Origin: Deinococcus psychrotolerans
GTDB taxonomy: Bacteria > Deinococcota > Deinococci > Deinococcales > Deinococcaceae
Assembly: GCF_003860465.1 (NCBI RefSeq)
Contig: NZ_CP034185.1
Location: 62,001-126,000, forward strand
Length of the DNA stretch: 64,000 bases
Direction: 5' to 3'
The notes beneath the pieces were generated by a model, which was given only the letters and a program-made list of their open reading frames with translations, was not told the origin of the DNA and did no database searches. This document shows positions 55,867-64,000 of this stretch, piece after piece (positions within the stretch are counted from its first letter, which is position 1; each line of letters starts with the position of its first letter). The position numbers and the translations under genes were made by a program.

Positions 55867-57258
55867 ATGCCTTTTTTCACTCAACCCCTTCCCAGTCAAT
55901 CTCGGCCCACTCGACCTGTGCCTACCCAACCTTCACCCGATCAATCCTGGCCCGAAGTCGCCGCCCGCTTGGCCGATTTGCTCGTTCAAACTCCGCCGGA
56001 TGTGCGGCCCGCAGACGTGTCTCTTCTGGAGCAAGCCGGCCTCGCTGGAGAAATCGCCTCGCGCCTGAGCGCTGAGCATCCGGCGCAGGCCGCTTTGCAA
56101 TCCGGCCGATTGGCTTTGCTGGCCCGCAGCATGAGAATTCGCCGCCAGATGCAGACCCTGCTCTCGGCTTGGCAAGCGGCGGACGTGCCCAGCGTGCTGC
56201 TGAAAGGCTTTGCCCTCAGCGAGTTGGTGTATCCACAGGTGGGTTTGCGGCCTTTTGGCGACGTGGACATTTTGATTCACGAGGCTGACTTGCCACGTGC
56301 CAAGGCGGCCGCTGTGGCGCTGGGCTGGCAAGATGACGGCCACTCGGAGCGGCCACAAGACTGGACGCACGAGCTGGCCCACTTGTACAGCCCTGACCGG
56401 CAGGTGCGGCTGGATGTTCACCGCTACGCCGCCGAATGGACGCATGGGCCACGTGGCCGTTTGCAGCGTCTGACCCAACAGCTTTGGGAAGCCAGCCAAG
56501 AAACCGATTGGCAAGGCGTCAAGGTGCGCGTCCCTGCGCCGCCCGACATGGCGCTGCATTTAGCGGTTTCCCGCGCTTGGACGGGTGACGCAGGATTTTG
56601 CAAACCCGCCGACTACCCCGATCTGCGGGCGCTGAAAGACAGATTTGCTCTGACGCCCCAGCAGCTTGAGCGCCGCGCCGATGAATTGGGCCTGACTCAG
56701 ACTTGGCGGGCTTACTTGGCCGTATGCAATCCGTGGAAAGGCATTTTCCGTTTAAATGACGCCGCCGCTGCTCGCCGACTCCGCTGGGCCGCCGAGCGAG
56801 ATGGCCGCAAGTTGTGGGGGCCACGCCAACTGCGGCGTGTGCGCGACTGGCCCAGAATGCTGGTCGCCACTCTGCCGGATGTCTGGGCAGTGTACCGTCA
56901 GCGCCGCGCCGATCCAAGACGTCTGCTGGAGAGCTGGCCCTTAGCACAAAATCAGCCGCCGCTGAGCGCCGAGGAAGAGCTGCAACTCATCGCGGGCGTG
57001 CGCCGCTTGACCCGCCTCCTCTACGCTTCCTCAGCAGGAGACTGCTTGCCGCGTGCGCTGGCAACTTACCGCACACTGGTGCGGCGCGGGTATCCGGCGG
57101 TGTTTGTCAGCGGGGTGCGCCGGGAGGAGGGCGCGGTGACGGGCCACGCCTGGATCGAAGGCGCTGAGGGCTGGCTGGACAGTTACGAGCCGAGAAGCAG
57201 CCGTCAGCAGTACGCGGTGCTGTTTGAACGGCGGGCTGAGCCACAAAACCCACCGTGA
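55867..57258 (+). CDS. Nucleotidyltransferase fused to lasso B2-type protease
   Basis: 463 residues. The N-terminal part (about 20-340) is a nucleotidyltransferase-like protein of the kind found in RiPP loci: VPSVLLKGFALSELVYPQVG, LRPFGDVDILIH with the GD..D metal site, and HELAHLYSPDRQVRLDVHRY. The C-terminal part (about 345-463) is the lasso B2 transglutaminase-like leader peptidase, with Cys393 (SAGDCLPRALATYRTLVRRG), His427 (VTGHAWIEG) and Asp438 (GWLDSYEP) as the triad. B2 cuts the leader when PqqD/B1 presents it. ATG at 55867 has GGAGG five bases upstream. In most loci these are two genes. A palindromic terminator follows. Confidence 0.85.
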   Translation: MPFFTQPLPSQSRPTRPVPTQPSPDQSWPEVAARLADLLVQTPPDVRPADVSLLEQAGLAGEIASRLSAEHPAQAALQSGRLALLARSMRIRRQMQTLLSAWQAADVPSVLLKGFALSELVYPQVGLRPFGDVDILIHEADLPRAKAAAVALGWQDDGHSERPQDWTHELAHLYSPDRQVRLDVHRYAAEWTHGPRGRLQRLTQQLWEASQETDWQGVKVRVPAPPDMALHLAVSRAWTGDAGFCKPADYPDLRALKDRFALTPQQLERRADELGLTQTWRAYLAVCNPWKGIFRLNDAAAARRLRWAAERDGRKLWGPRQLRRVRDWPRMLVATLPDVWAVYRQRRADPRRLLESWPLAQNQPPLSAEEELQLIAGVRRLTRLLYASSAGDCLPRALATYRTLVRRGYPAVFVSGVRREEGAVTGHAWIEGAEGWLDSYEPRSSRQQYAVLFERRAEPQNPP

Positions 57259-57266
57259 CACCCCTT

Positions 57267-57290
57267 CTGAATTACGTAATTCAGGGTTTT
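57267..57290 (+). terminator. Palindromic terminator after the nucleotidyltransferase-B2 gene
   Basis: CTGAATTACGTAATTCAG is a perfect 18-base palindrome at 57267-57284, followed by GGTTTTT. Its right end overlaps the stop codon of the convergent preT gene. Confidence 0.7.
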
Positions 57291-58672
57291 TCTGCGGCTG
57301 GCTCGGCACCGAGCTGTATGGAAGTGGGCCGCGCAGTGGCAAGCCGCTCACTGATCGCCGCCGCCGCCACCTTGCCGTCCTGAACGGCCATGACCGTACT
57401 GGCGCTGCCACGTACCCGGATACAGTCGCCGCCCGCATACACGCCGGGCCAGCTGGTTTCAAGGCCGTCATCCACCCTGATGTAACCGCCCGCCAGTTCC
57501 AGGCCCAGCGCTGCGGCCAGAGCTGGTTTTTCCTGTCCAATGGCTTTGATCACCGTGCCGCACTCGATGACAAATTCGCTGCCGGGTACAGGTTGAGGGC
57601 GCGGACGGCCTGAAGCGTCCGGCTCGGCCAGCGCCATTTTCAGACATTTCAGGCCCGTCACCTTGCCGCCTGTGCTCAGCACTTCAATGGGCTGAGTCAG
57701 GAAAGTGAAGCCGATGCCTTCATGCAGCGCGAACTCGTACTCGTGGCGGTAGGCGGTCATCTCACGCTCGGTGCGGCGGTAAACCATCTGCACCTCGGCT
57801 CCGGCGCGGCGGGCCATGGTAGCGGCGTCGATGGCGGTGTTGCCCGCGCCGATCACCACCACGCTCTGGGCGACCTGCAAGCCCAGTGGGTCGAGCTTGG
57901 CCTGCTCGATAAAAGCCAGCCCGTCCACGAGTTGCTCCTCGCCGGGAATGCCCATCGCCGGAACCGCGCCGAGGCCCAGTGCCAAAAACACGGCGTCGTA
58001 CTCGGCCAGCAAAATGTCCAGATCCGCTGCGCCGACGAGTTCGCGCCCGGTCTGCACCTCGACGCCCAAAGCCTTGACCGCCTCCACTTCACGCTGAGCG
58101 ACTTCCAGCGGCTCACGCAAGCTGATGATGCCGTAGCTGCTCAGCCCACCGGCCAACTCACGTTTTTCCAGCAACGTCACGGCGTGTCCCGCTTTGGCGA
58201 GTTCGGCGGCAGCGCTGATTCCGGCGGGGCCACTGCCCACCACCGCCACGCTTTTGCCAGTCGGCACTCCGGCCTTAAAGAGCTGCACGCCGCGTTCCTG
58301 CACGTGATCGACAGCGTAGCGCTGGAGGCGTCCAATTTGAATGGGAGTGTGGTCTGCGCCCAGCACACAGGCCCCCTCGCAGAGTTCTTGCACCGGACAA
58401 ACGCGGGCGCAGGTGCCGCCCAGAAAGTTGGCTTCCAAAATGACGCGGGCGCTTCCGCGCAAATTCTCGGTGCTGATTTTGCGAATGAACGTGGGAATGT
58501 CAATGTGGGTGGGGCAAGCCTGCAAACACGGCGCGTCAAAACAGTACAAGCAGCGGTTGGCTTCCACCAATGCTTCGTGGGCGCTCATGGGCGGCAGGAG
58601 TTCTTGCCAAGCGCTGCCACTGGGCGAGCGTTCGGGCAGCGCGGCACTGGGCTGAAGAGGGTCAGTAAGCAT
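57281..58672 (-). CDS. preT: Dihydropyrimidine dehydrogenase NAD(P)H subunit PreT-like / GltD-like
   Basis: 463 residues. N-terminal Fe-S region with Cys clusters (CLYCFDAPCLQACPTHIDIP and GGTCARVCPVQELCEGAC), then FAD site VAVVGSGPAGISAAAELA, and NAD site VVVIGAGNTAIDAATMARRA, ending with TVMAVQDGKVAAAAI. This is the PreT/GltD family; the HIDIPTFIRKI block and gap pattern fit PreT best. PreT passes electrons from NADH to PreA for pyrimidine reduction. No preA gene is next to it in the window, so GltD-like partner use is also possible. GAGG lies six bases before ATG 58672. Confidence 0.85.
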   Translation of the reverse strand: MLTDPLQPSAALPERSPSGSAWQELLPPMSAHEALVEANRCLYCFDAPCLQACPTHIDIPTFIRKISTENLRGSARVILEANFLGGTCARVCPVQELCEGACVLGADHTPIQIGRLQRYAVDHVQERGVQLFKAGVPTGKSVAVVGSGPAGISAAAELAKAGHAVTLLEKRELAGGLSSYGIISLREPLEVAQREVEAVKALGVEVQTGRELVGAADLDILLAEYDAVFLALGLGAVPAMGIPGEEQLVDGLAFIEQAKLDPLGLQVAQSVVVIGAGNTAIDAATMARRAGAEVQMVYRRTEREMTAYRHEYEFALHEGIGFTFLTQPIEVLSTGGKVTGLKCLKMALAEPDASGRPRPQPVPGSEFVIECGTVIKAIGQEKPALAAALGLELAGGYIRVDDGLETSWPGVYAGGDCIRVRGSASTVMAVQDGKVAAAAISERLATARPTSIQLGAEPAAEKP

Positions 58673-58879
58673 GGGCAACCTCGCATCAAAGACAAAGCAA
58701 AGCGGCGGCAGAGCCTTGGAGTAGGTCTCAGGCGGTTCACGCCCTCACTGGAGCTGATTTAACCGATGCTTAAGGGTAAGTGCCCGCTGGACGCCCGTCA
58801 AGCCTGAAGCGGCTCAGGTCTGGGCCGCCGCCAGTGGGAACCGGCACCCGCCGCACGCTGAGTGTGAAACACTGCGGCC

Positions 58880-59914
58880 ATGAAGGTCAGGATCAAGGAA
58901 GTGGCCGCCGCCGCTGGGGTCAGTGCCGCGACAGTCTCAAAGGTGCTTTCCGGACGCACCGGTTACGCCGTGCAGGCCGAGACCGCCCAGCGGGTGCGCC
59001 AAGTGGCCCTGACGCTGGGCTACGTGCCGGACGTGGCCGCCCGCAACCTGCGAACGCGGCGAACCGGACAACTGGGCGTGGTGCTGGAGGCGGTGGGGTC
59101 GTCAGAACCAGACCAGTTGCTGGGCGGTCTGACGACTTCCAGCGCGGTGCGGCGCACCTTCGACGGCGCGATCATGGCGGGCCTCAGCGACGCGGCGCGG
59201 AGCCTGAACGTGCCGGCTCTGGTGATTTATCCGGGCAGCAGCGGCCTGCACCGCACCTATCTGGACGGCCGAGTAGACGGACTTCTGGTCAGCTGCGATC
59301 CGCTTCGCGGCCACCAACTCCTTCAAGACTTGGCACAGTTGCCGATGCCGGTGGTGGCCCTGTGGACACAAGGAAAGTTGCCCGGCATCAGCACGGTGGA
59401 CGTCAATCACCAAGCTGGAGCGCGGCAGGCCGTGGAGCACCTCTTGAACCTGGGCCACACCCGCATCGCCTTTTACGGCGGTGGTCAGGCCAGCGGCGTC
59501 GAGCATTTTCAGCGCCGGGAAGCGGGCTACCGGGAAGCCTTGGAAGCCGCAGGGCTTCCTGCGCTGGCGGCCATCCATCAGGGTGAGCAATTGGTGGACG
59601 CCGTTTGCCTCGGCGAGGTCAGCGCCGTTTTCGCTGAAACCGATCTGGGCGCGGCAGCGGTGGTTCAAGCTCTGGCTGGAGCGGGGCTGAGCGTTCCCGG
59701 AGACCTCTCGCTGGTGGGCTTTGACGACATCCTCGGCGCGGAATACATCGCGGGCGGCCTGACCACGGTGTATCAGCCCGCAGCGGAGATGGCGGCGGAG
59801 GGCGTGCGGGTGCTGCTGGCCCGTCTTGGCGGCGCACCTGTGTCTCAGACGCTGCTGCCCACCCGCCTGATGGTGCGGCGCAGCACCGCACGTTTGAGTA
59901 AAGGCCCGTGCTAG
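58880..59914 (+). CDS. LacI-family transcriptional regulator
   Basis: 344 residues. Helix-turn-helix and hinge at 1-60 (VRIKEVAAAAGVSAATVSKV, GYVPDVAARNLRTRRTGQLG), then the sugar-binding core with VDGLLVSCDP, VEHLLNLGHTRIAFYGG and LSLVGFDDILGAEYIAGGLT. It lies just upstream of the xylose operon on the same strand with its own terminator, so it is the likely xyl repressor. AGTGT-GAA-ACACT (58862-58874), six bases before the ATG, is a possible self-binding site. No ribosome site is seen. Confidence 0.92.
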   Translation: MKVRIKEVAAAAGVSAATVSKVLSGRTGYAVQAETAQRVRQVALTLGYVPDVAARNLRTRRTGQLGVVLEAVGSSEPDQLLGGLTTSSAVRRTFDGAIMAGLSDAARSLNVPALVIYPGSSGLHRTYLDGRVDGLLVSCDPLRGHQLLQDLAQLPMPVVALWTQGKLPGISTVDVNHQAGARQAVEHLLNLGHTRIAFYGGGQASGVEHFQRREAGYREALEAAGLPALAAIHQGEQLVDAVCLGEVSAVFAETDLGAAAVVQALAGAGLSVPGDLSLVGFDDILGAEYIAGGLTTVYQPAAEMAAEGVRVLLARLGGAPVSQTLLPTRLMVRRSTARLSKGPC

Positions 59915-59947
59915 CAATCATCCAGCAGTGAGCCTCCCTGGCCCACC

Positions 59948-59984
59948 ACCGTCCGTAGAAACAGCGCATGGACGGTCTATTTTT
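59948..59984 (+). terminator. Terminator of the LacI-family gene
   Basis: ACCGTCC at 59948-59954 pairs with GGACGGT at 59970-59976, followed by CTATTTTT. It separates the regulator from the xylose operon promoter. Confidence 0.75.
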
Positions 59985-60058
59985 GGTGTCTGGTCAAGCC
60001 TTACTCGCTGGCAAGGAGCGGGAACACGTTCGTCCAACCCGCTGGGCCTGAACCCCTC

Positions 60059-60086
60059 TTGACGGCTGAGAAGAAAAGCGTATACT
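60059..60086 (+). promoter_or_regulatory. xylF: Promoter of the xylose operon
   Basis: TTGACG and TATACT are 16 bases apart, the best promoter match in the window. The transcript would start near 60093, giving a leader of about 140 bases with a hairpin (TTTGCGG/CCGCAAA, 60118-60139). The interval 59915-60232 holds only these elements and the terminator. Confidence 0.75.
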
Positions 60087-60095
60087 CCAAATCAC

Positions 60096-60107
60096 GAAAT
60101 CGTTTTC
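60096..60107 (+). promoter_or_regulatory. Probable LacI-type operator at the xylose promoter
   Basis: GAAATCGTTTTC is a near-palindrome centred on CG, the usual form for LacI/GalR-family sites. It lies nine bases after the -10 box, at the expected transcript start, where a bound repressor would block transcription. The LacI-family protein at 58880 is the candidate. Confidence 0.5.
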
Positions 60108-60232
60108 CTCACATAAGTTTGCGGACGAATGCCCGCAAATGTCCGCCTCTTCCTGTAACACGGCGGCGGAGTGGATTTAAACCGCTTTCCCTTTCTTTTT
60201 ACTGGCGCTGAGCGCCCCGATAAGGAGTTGTT

Positions 60233-61276
60233 ATGAAACGACTGGGTATACTTTCCGCTGTTCTTGGCCTGAGCCTCCTCGCCTCCTCCGCTACGGCACA
60301 AAAGCAAGTGGTGGTGGGGGTCAGTTGGTCTAACTTTCAAGAAGAACGCTGGAAGACCGATGAAGCCGCCATCAAAACCCAGCTCGACAAGATGGGGGCC
60401 AAGTACCTCAGCGCCGACGCCCAGAGCTCCAACGAAAAGCAGCTTTCCGACATCGAAAGTCTGGTGACACGCGGCGCGACCGTGCTGATCGTGTTGGCCC
60501 AAGACAGCGAAGCGGTGTTGCCCGCCATTACCAAAGCCAAAGCCGACGGTATTCCGGTCGTTTCCTATGACCGCCTCATCGAAGATCCCTGGGCCTTTTA
60601 CATCTCGTTTGACAACAAAGAAGTCGGCAGGTTGCAAGCCCGCATGATCTTGGGCGTCAAGCCTAAAGGCAATTACGCCTTCATCAAGGGCAGCCCCAGC
60701 GATCCCAATGCCGCGCTGCTCTACGCCGGGCAACTCGAAGTGCTGGACAAGGCCATCAAGTCCGGCGCGATCAAGAATGTGGGCAATCAGTTTACCGAGG
60801 GCTGGAAGCCGGAAGTTGCCCAGACCAACATGGAGCAGATCCTGACCGCCAATCAGAACAAGGTGGACGCGGTGGTGGCCTCCAACGACGGCACGGCGGG
60901 CGGAGCAGTGGCGGCCCTGGCCAGCGTCGGCTTGGCGGGCAAAGTGCCGATCTCCGGCCAAGACGCCGACAAAGCGGCGCTCAACCGCATTGCCAGAGGG
61001 CTGCAAACCGGCACGGTCTGGAAGGACTCGCGCACGCTCGGCACCGAAGCGGCCAAAATCGCGGTGCAACTGGCGAATGGAGCCAAGCTCAGCGCAGTGA
61101 TGGGCAGCGGCACCTTCAACGGCGGCCCCAAGAAAGTCACCGTGAACAGCATCCTGCTCAAGCCGGTGGTCATTACCCGCAGCAACCTGGGCACGCTGAT
61201 TACGGCCAAGTGGGCAACCAAGGCCGAAATCTGCAACGGTGTGACCGGTACAGCCGCGCCCGTCGCCTGCAAATAA
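60233..61276 (+). CDS. xylF: Xylose ABC importer binding protein
   Basis: 347 residues. Signal peptide 1-22 ([13 protein letters not shown]), then a periplasmic binding protein with XylF blocks: [91 protein letters not shown] and [14 protein letters not shown]. It binds xylose outside the membrane for import. AAGGAG lies six bases before the ATG. A strong hairpin after its stop suggests higher output than the rest of the operon. Confidence 0.93.
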   Translation: MKRLGILSAVLGLSLLASSATAQKQVVVGVSWSNFQEERWKTDEAAIKTQLDKMGAKYLSADAQSSNEKQLSDIESLVTRGATVLIVLAQDSEAVLPAITKAKADGIPVVSYDRLIEDPWAFYISFDNKEVGRLQARMILGVKPKGNYAFIKGSPSDPNAALLYAGQLEVLDKAIKSGAIKNVGNQFTEGWKPEVAQTNMEQILTANQNKVDAVVASNDGTAGGAVAALASVGLAGKVPISGQDADKAALNRIARGLQTGTVWKDSRTLGTEAAKIAVQLANGAKLSAVMGSGTFNGGPKKVTVNSILLKPVVITRSNLGTLITAKWATKAEICNGVTGTAAPVACK

Positions 61277-61294
61277 ACGGCGCTTGACGTTCTG

Positions 61295-61333
61295 GGGAAA
61301 GAGGCCGTCCACGCGCCTCTTTCCCTTTTCTTC
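61295..61333 (+). terminator. Terminator-like hairpin between xylF and xylH
   Basis: GGGAAAGAGGC at 61295-61305 pairs perfectly with GCCTCTTTCCC at 61315-61325, with a 9-base loop and TTTTCTTC after it. It would end many transcripts after xylF and let some pass into xylH. Confidence 0.8.
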
Positions 61334-61354
61334 ATTCCCTCTTTTGGAGACTTT

Positions 61355-62575
61355 ATGCAGAGTATCAAGACCACTGCCGCGCCGCCCAAGCGCCTGATGT
61401 CCCAGTTGGGCCTGGACGCACGGCTGGTGTTTATGGTGGCGGCCATCGCCGGAATCTGGCTCGCCTTTCATCTGCTGACCGGCGGCATTTTTTTGACGGC
61501 CCGCAATTTATGGAACCTCTCGGTGCAGACCGCTTCGGTGGGCGTGATGGTCAGCGGCATGGTGCTGGTGATTGTGATGCGCAATATCGATTTGTCGATC
61601 GGCTCAATTCTGGGGTTTACCGGCATGTTCATGGCCGTCATCAACACCCAGCTCTTTAGCCAGAACACCTGGTGGGCCGCGCTGCTGACCTTGCTGCTGG
61701 GTCTGCTGCTCGGCGTGCTGGTGGGCGTGATTCAGGGCACCTGGGTCGCGGTTTTGGGGGTGCCGTCATTTATCGTCACGCTGGGCGGCCTGCTGATCTT
61801 CCGGGGCGGGGCTTGGCTGCTGACCAGCGGCCAGACCGTCGCGCCGCTGAGCGAGAGCTTTCAGATTCTGGGCGGCGGCCTCAACGGTTCTATCGGCGGT
61901 TTATGGAGCTGGATCGTGGGCGTGGCGATCATGGCGGCCATCCTGTTGGCCGATCTGCGGGTCTATCAGCAGCGGGCGCGGCGCGGGCTGCCCAACCGCT
62001 CAGTGCCGCTTCAAGCGCTGCTGACCGGGGCGAGCCTCCTGCTGGTGCTGGCCTTCGTGCTGGTGATGAACAGCTACCCCGATCCGCGCAGCGGGCTGCC
62101 ACGCGGCATTCCGGTGCCGGTGCTGCTGATGCTGGGGGTGACGGCCATCATGATGTGGGTGGTGCGGGCCACCCGTTTTGGCCGCTACGTGTTCGCCTAC
62201 GGCGGCAACCCCGAAGCGGCGCGGCTGGCCGGCATCAACACCAAACGCCTGACCATCATGGTGTTCGGCTTGATGGGGCTGCTGGCCGCCCTCGCCGGAG
62301 CCATTCAGACCGCCCGCCTCAACGCCGGAACCAACTCCACCGGCACGCTGGCCGAGCTGAGCGTCATCGCCGCAGCCGTCATCGGCGGCACCTCGCTCTC
62401 GGGCGGCACCGGCAGCATTCCCGGCGCATTTTTGGGGGCCATTTTGATGGCGAGTCTCATTAACGGCATGTTGCTCCTCGACCTCCCCAGCGCTTGGCAA
62501 AACGTGGTGCAGGGCCTGGTGCTGATGTTGGCGGTCACGCTGGACGTGCTGGTTCAAAAGCGGCGGGCCAAATGA
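61355..62575 (+). CDS. xylH: Xylose ABC importer permease
   Basis: 406 residues, 10-12 membrane helices, the length of XylH. Blocks: [60 protein letters not shown] and [20 protein letters not shown]. One XylH pair forms the channel. GGAG lies seven bases before the ATG. Its stop overlaps the xylG start (ATGA). Confidence 0.93.
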   Translation: MQSIKTTAAPPKRLMSQLGLDARLVFMVAAIAGIWLAFHLLTGGIFLTARNLWNLSVQTASVGVMVSGMVLVIVMRNIDLSIGSILGFTGMFMAVINTQLFSQNTWWAALLTLLLGLLLGVLVGVIQGTWVAVLGVPSFIVTLGGLLIFRGGAWLLTSGQTVAPLSESFQILGGGLNGSIGGLWSWIVGVAIMAAILLADLRVYQQRARRGLPNRSVPLQALLTGASLLLVLAFVLVMNSYPDPRSGLPRGIPVPVLLMLGVTAIMMWVVRATRFGRYVFAYGGNPEAARLAGINTKRLTIMVFGLMGLLAALAGAIQTARLNAGTNSTGTLAELSVIAAAVIGGTSLSGGTGSIPGAFLGAILMASLINGMLLLDLPSAWQNVVQGLVLMLAVTLDVLVQKRRAK

Positions 62576-63339
62576 GCATGGCGACTCAAGCGCCACTGAT
62601 CGAGACGCGCGGCATCTCCAAGAGCTTCGGCGGCATTCACGCGCTCCAAGACGTGAGCGTAGCGCTGGCCCCCGGCGAAGTGCTGGGCCTGCTGGGCCAC
62701 AACGGCGCGGGCAAATCCACCCTTATCAAAATGCTTTCGGGGGCCTACACGCCCGACGCCGGACAGATTTTGATGAACGGCCAAGAAGTGCGCCTGAGCA
62801 GTCCGCGCACCGCTCAGAACTTGGGCATCGAGACGATTTACCAGAATCTGGCGCTGGCCGACAATCTGGACGTGGCCGCCAACATCTTCTTGGGCCGCGA
62901 ACTGCTGCGCGGCGGAACGCTGGATGAAGACACCATGGAACTCGAATCGCGCAAGGTGCTTGACCGCCTCAAGGTCAACTTGCCCGATCTCAAGAAGCCG
63001 GTCTTTAATTTTTCCGGCGGGCAGCGCCAGTGCATCGCCATCAGCCGGGCCATTTATTTCAAGGCCAAAGTGCTGATTATGGACGAGCCGACCGCCGCGC
63101 TGGGGCCGCAGGAAACCGCACAGGTCAATGAACTGATCCAGTCGCTCAAACAGGAGGGCGTGGGCATTTTCCTGATCAGCCACGACCTGCACGACGTCTT
63201 TGATCTGGCTGACCGCGTGACGGTCATGAAAAACGGCCAGGTGGTCGGCAGCGCCCTGACCTCGCAGATTACCCAAGACGAAGTGCTGGAAATGATCATT
63301 GCCGGAAAGTTGCCGCGCCGCGAGGTACTGACGCCCTAG
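62572..63339 (+). CDS. xylG: Xylose ABC importer ATPase, single-domain
   Basis: 255 residues with one ABC domain: Walker [11 protein letters not shown], signature region [14 protein letters not shown], Walker [13 protein letters not shown], and [11 protein letters not shown]. coli XylG has two such domains in about 510 residues; this one is half-size, like the FrcA-type ATPases, so it must work as a dimer. ATG at 62572 overlaps the xylH stop; ATG at 62578 is also possible. It ends 94 bases before xylA. Confidence 0.9.
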   Translation: MSMATQAPLIETRGISKSFGGIHALQDVSVALAPGEVLGLLGHNGAGKSTLIKMLSGAYTPDAGQILMNGQEVRLSSPRTAQNLGIETIYQNLALADNLDVAANIFLGRELLRGGTLDEDTMELESRKVLDRLKVNLPDLKKPVFNFSGGQRQCIAISRAIYFKAKVLIMDEPTAALGPQETAQVNELIQSLKQEGVGIFLISHDLHDVFDLADRVTVMKNGQVVGSALTSQITQDEVLEMIIAGKLPRREVLTP

Positions 63340-63433
63340 CGCAAATTTTCTTTTCGTTCGAGCCAGATTTCAGTTTGAAGCCAGCCAATTTAAAGCCAGG
63401 CAGAAAGCCGCCCAGTTTGCATCAAGGAGACAC

Positions 63434-64000
63434 ATGACCGAATTCACCCCCACCCCCGCAGATCAGTTCACCTTCGGCCTCTGGACGGTCGGCAGCATTG
63501 GCCGTGACCCATTCGGTGAACCGACCCGCAAACCGCTGAGCGCTCCCTACATCGTGCAGAGGCTCGCTGAGCTGGGCGCTTACGGCGTCAACCTCCACGA
63601 TAACGATCTGGTGCCGATCGACGCCAGCGCCGCTGAGCGTGACCGTCTCGTCTCGGACTTTAAGGCGGCCCTTAACGATCACGGTCTCAAGGTGCCGATG
63701 GCGACCACCAACCTGTTTACCGATCCAGCGTTCAAAGATGGGGCCTTTACCTCTGCCGACGCCCGCGTCCGGGCTTACGCGCTGCAAAAAACCATGCTGA
63801 GCATGGATCTGGGCCACGAACTCGGCGCAGACGTCTACGATTTCTGGGGCGGGCGTGAGGGCACCGAGGTGGACGCGGGCGGCAAACTGCTCGATTCGCT
63901 GGCCTGGTTCCGCGACAGCCTCAACTTTCTGGCCGACTACAGCGAGTCGCAGGGCTACAACTACAAATTCGTACTCGAACCCAAGCCCAACGAGCCGCGC
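63434..64000 (+). CDS. xylA: Xylose isomerase, cut by the window edge
   Basis: 189 codons are present; the gene runs off the right edge. The N-terminus [20 protein letters not shown], the base-region His/Asp in [19 protein letters not shown] and [10 protein letters not shown] are those of the shorter, actinobacterial-type (class I) xylose isomerase. EPKPNEP carries the first metal-binding Glu and the catalytic Lys. It converts xylose to xylulose in the cytoplasm. AAGGAG lies seven bases before the ATG. It is the fourth gene of the operon. Confidence 0.95.
   Translation, partial: MTEFTPTPADQFTFGLWTVGSIGRDPFGEPTRKPLSAPYIVQRLAELGAYGVNLHDNDLVPIDASAAERDRLVSDFKAALNDHGLKVPMATTNLFTDPAFKDGAFTSADARVRAYALQKTMLSMDLGHELGADVYDFWGGREGTEVDAGGKLLDSLAWFRDSLNFLADYSESQGYNYKFVLEPKPNEPR

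Noticed and set aside
50787..57258. Plain annotation as a lasso peptide gene cluster
   Set aside because: No cyclase gene is present and the core has no acidic residue at ring positions 7-9, so lasso ring formation is not supported.
60092..61471. 459-codon open frame on the minus strand opposite xylF
   Set aside because: xylF is certain by family motifs and signal peptide; the frame also runs across the promoter and terminator.

Overview
The window looks like about 64 kb of a Deinococcus-type chromosome. The evidence is the high G+C content with G/C-rich third codon positions, a Dps with a cleavable signal peptide like the exported Dps2 of Deinococcus, an isocitrate dehydrogenase with the C-terminal extension known from Thermus, and several genes with a TAnnnT-like box a few bases before the start and no Shine-Dalgarno (leaderless style). 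I see no tRNA, rRNA, CRISPR array, insertion sequence or prophage integrase. Genes are cut at both edges (an unknown proline-rich protein on the left, xylA on the right).

Region 1 (1-18962) is an extracellular contractile injection system (eCIS, phage-tail-like) in three transcription units. A leftward unit encodes the sheath, two tube proteins, a zinc-ribbon protein, a 58-residue protein and a protein cut by the window edge. A rightward unit (6937-15165) encodes an FHA-tail fusion protein, a 1592-residue kinase/FHA/Ig-repeat membrane protein, a tube/baseplate protein and a VgrG-like spike. A second leftward unit (18962-15257) encodes gp25-like, gpJ/gp6-like, PAAR and DUF4255 cap proteins. 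A VWA-domain membrane protein (4789-6825) diverges from the FHA-tail gene. Kinase, FHA and VWA modules together recall the threonine-phosphorylation control of type VI secretion (PpkA/Fha1), here on an eCIS. The sheath ATPase, tape measure and fibre genes are not in the window and may lie to the left.

Region 2 (19300-28650) is mixed housekeeping: exported Dps, a small membrane protein, an OmpR-type two-component pair, a thiolase, a DUF1003 protein, a CPA1 Na+/H+ antiporter, an ArsB/NhaD-type permease, and an ArsR-like regulator that faces the next operon.

Region 3 (29083-48387) handles galactose. A YtfQRT-YjfF-type galactofuranose importer is followed by MscS, DUF2254 and an unknown protein. 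Next comes a leftward operon of about 10 kb: DeoR regulator, CUT1 sugar importer without an ATPase, GH42 beta-galactosidase, galT, galK, GH36 alpha-galactosidase. galE diverges from it. Together these take up and hydrolyse galactosides and feed the Leloir pathway.

Region 4 (48413-57258) holds isocitrate dehydrogenase with a divergent winged-helix regulator, a NIPSNAP protein, and a lasso-peptide-like RiPP locus: HprK-like kinase, PqqD (B1), a precursor with a lasso-type leader, and a nucleotidyltransferase-B2 protease fusion. No lasso cyclase is present, and the predicted core has no acidic residue at positions 7-9. The precursor stop codon overlaps the start of a 1147-residue secreted nuclease lipoprotein. 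This locus and the kinase-controlled eCIS are the two best candidates for undescribed biology.

Region 5 (57281-64000) holds PreT, a LacI-family regulator, and the xylose operon xylF-xylH-xylG-xylA with a clear promoter and a probable LacI-type operator.
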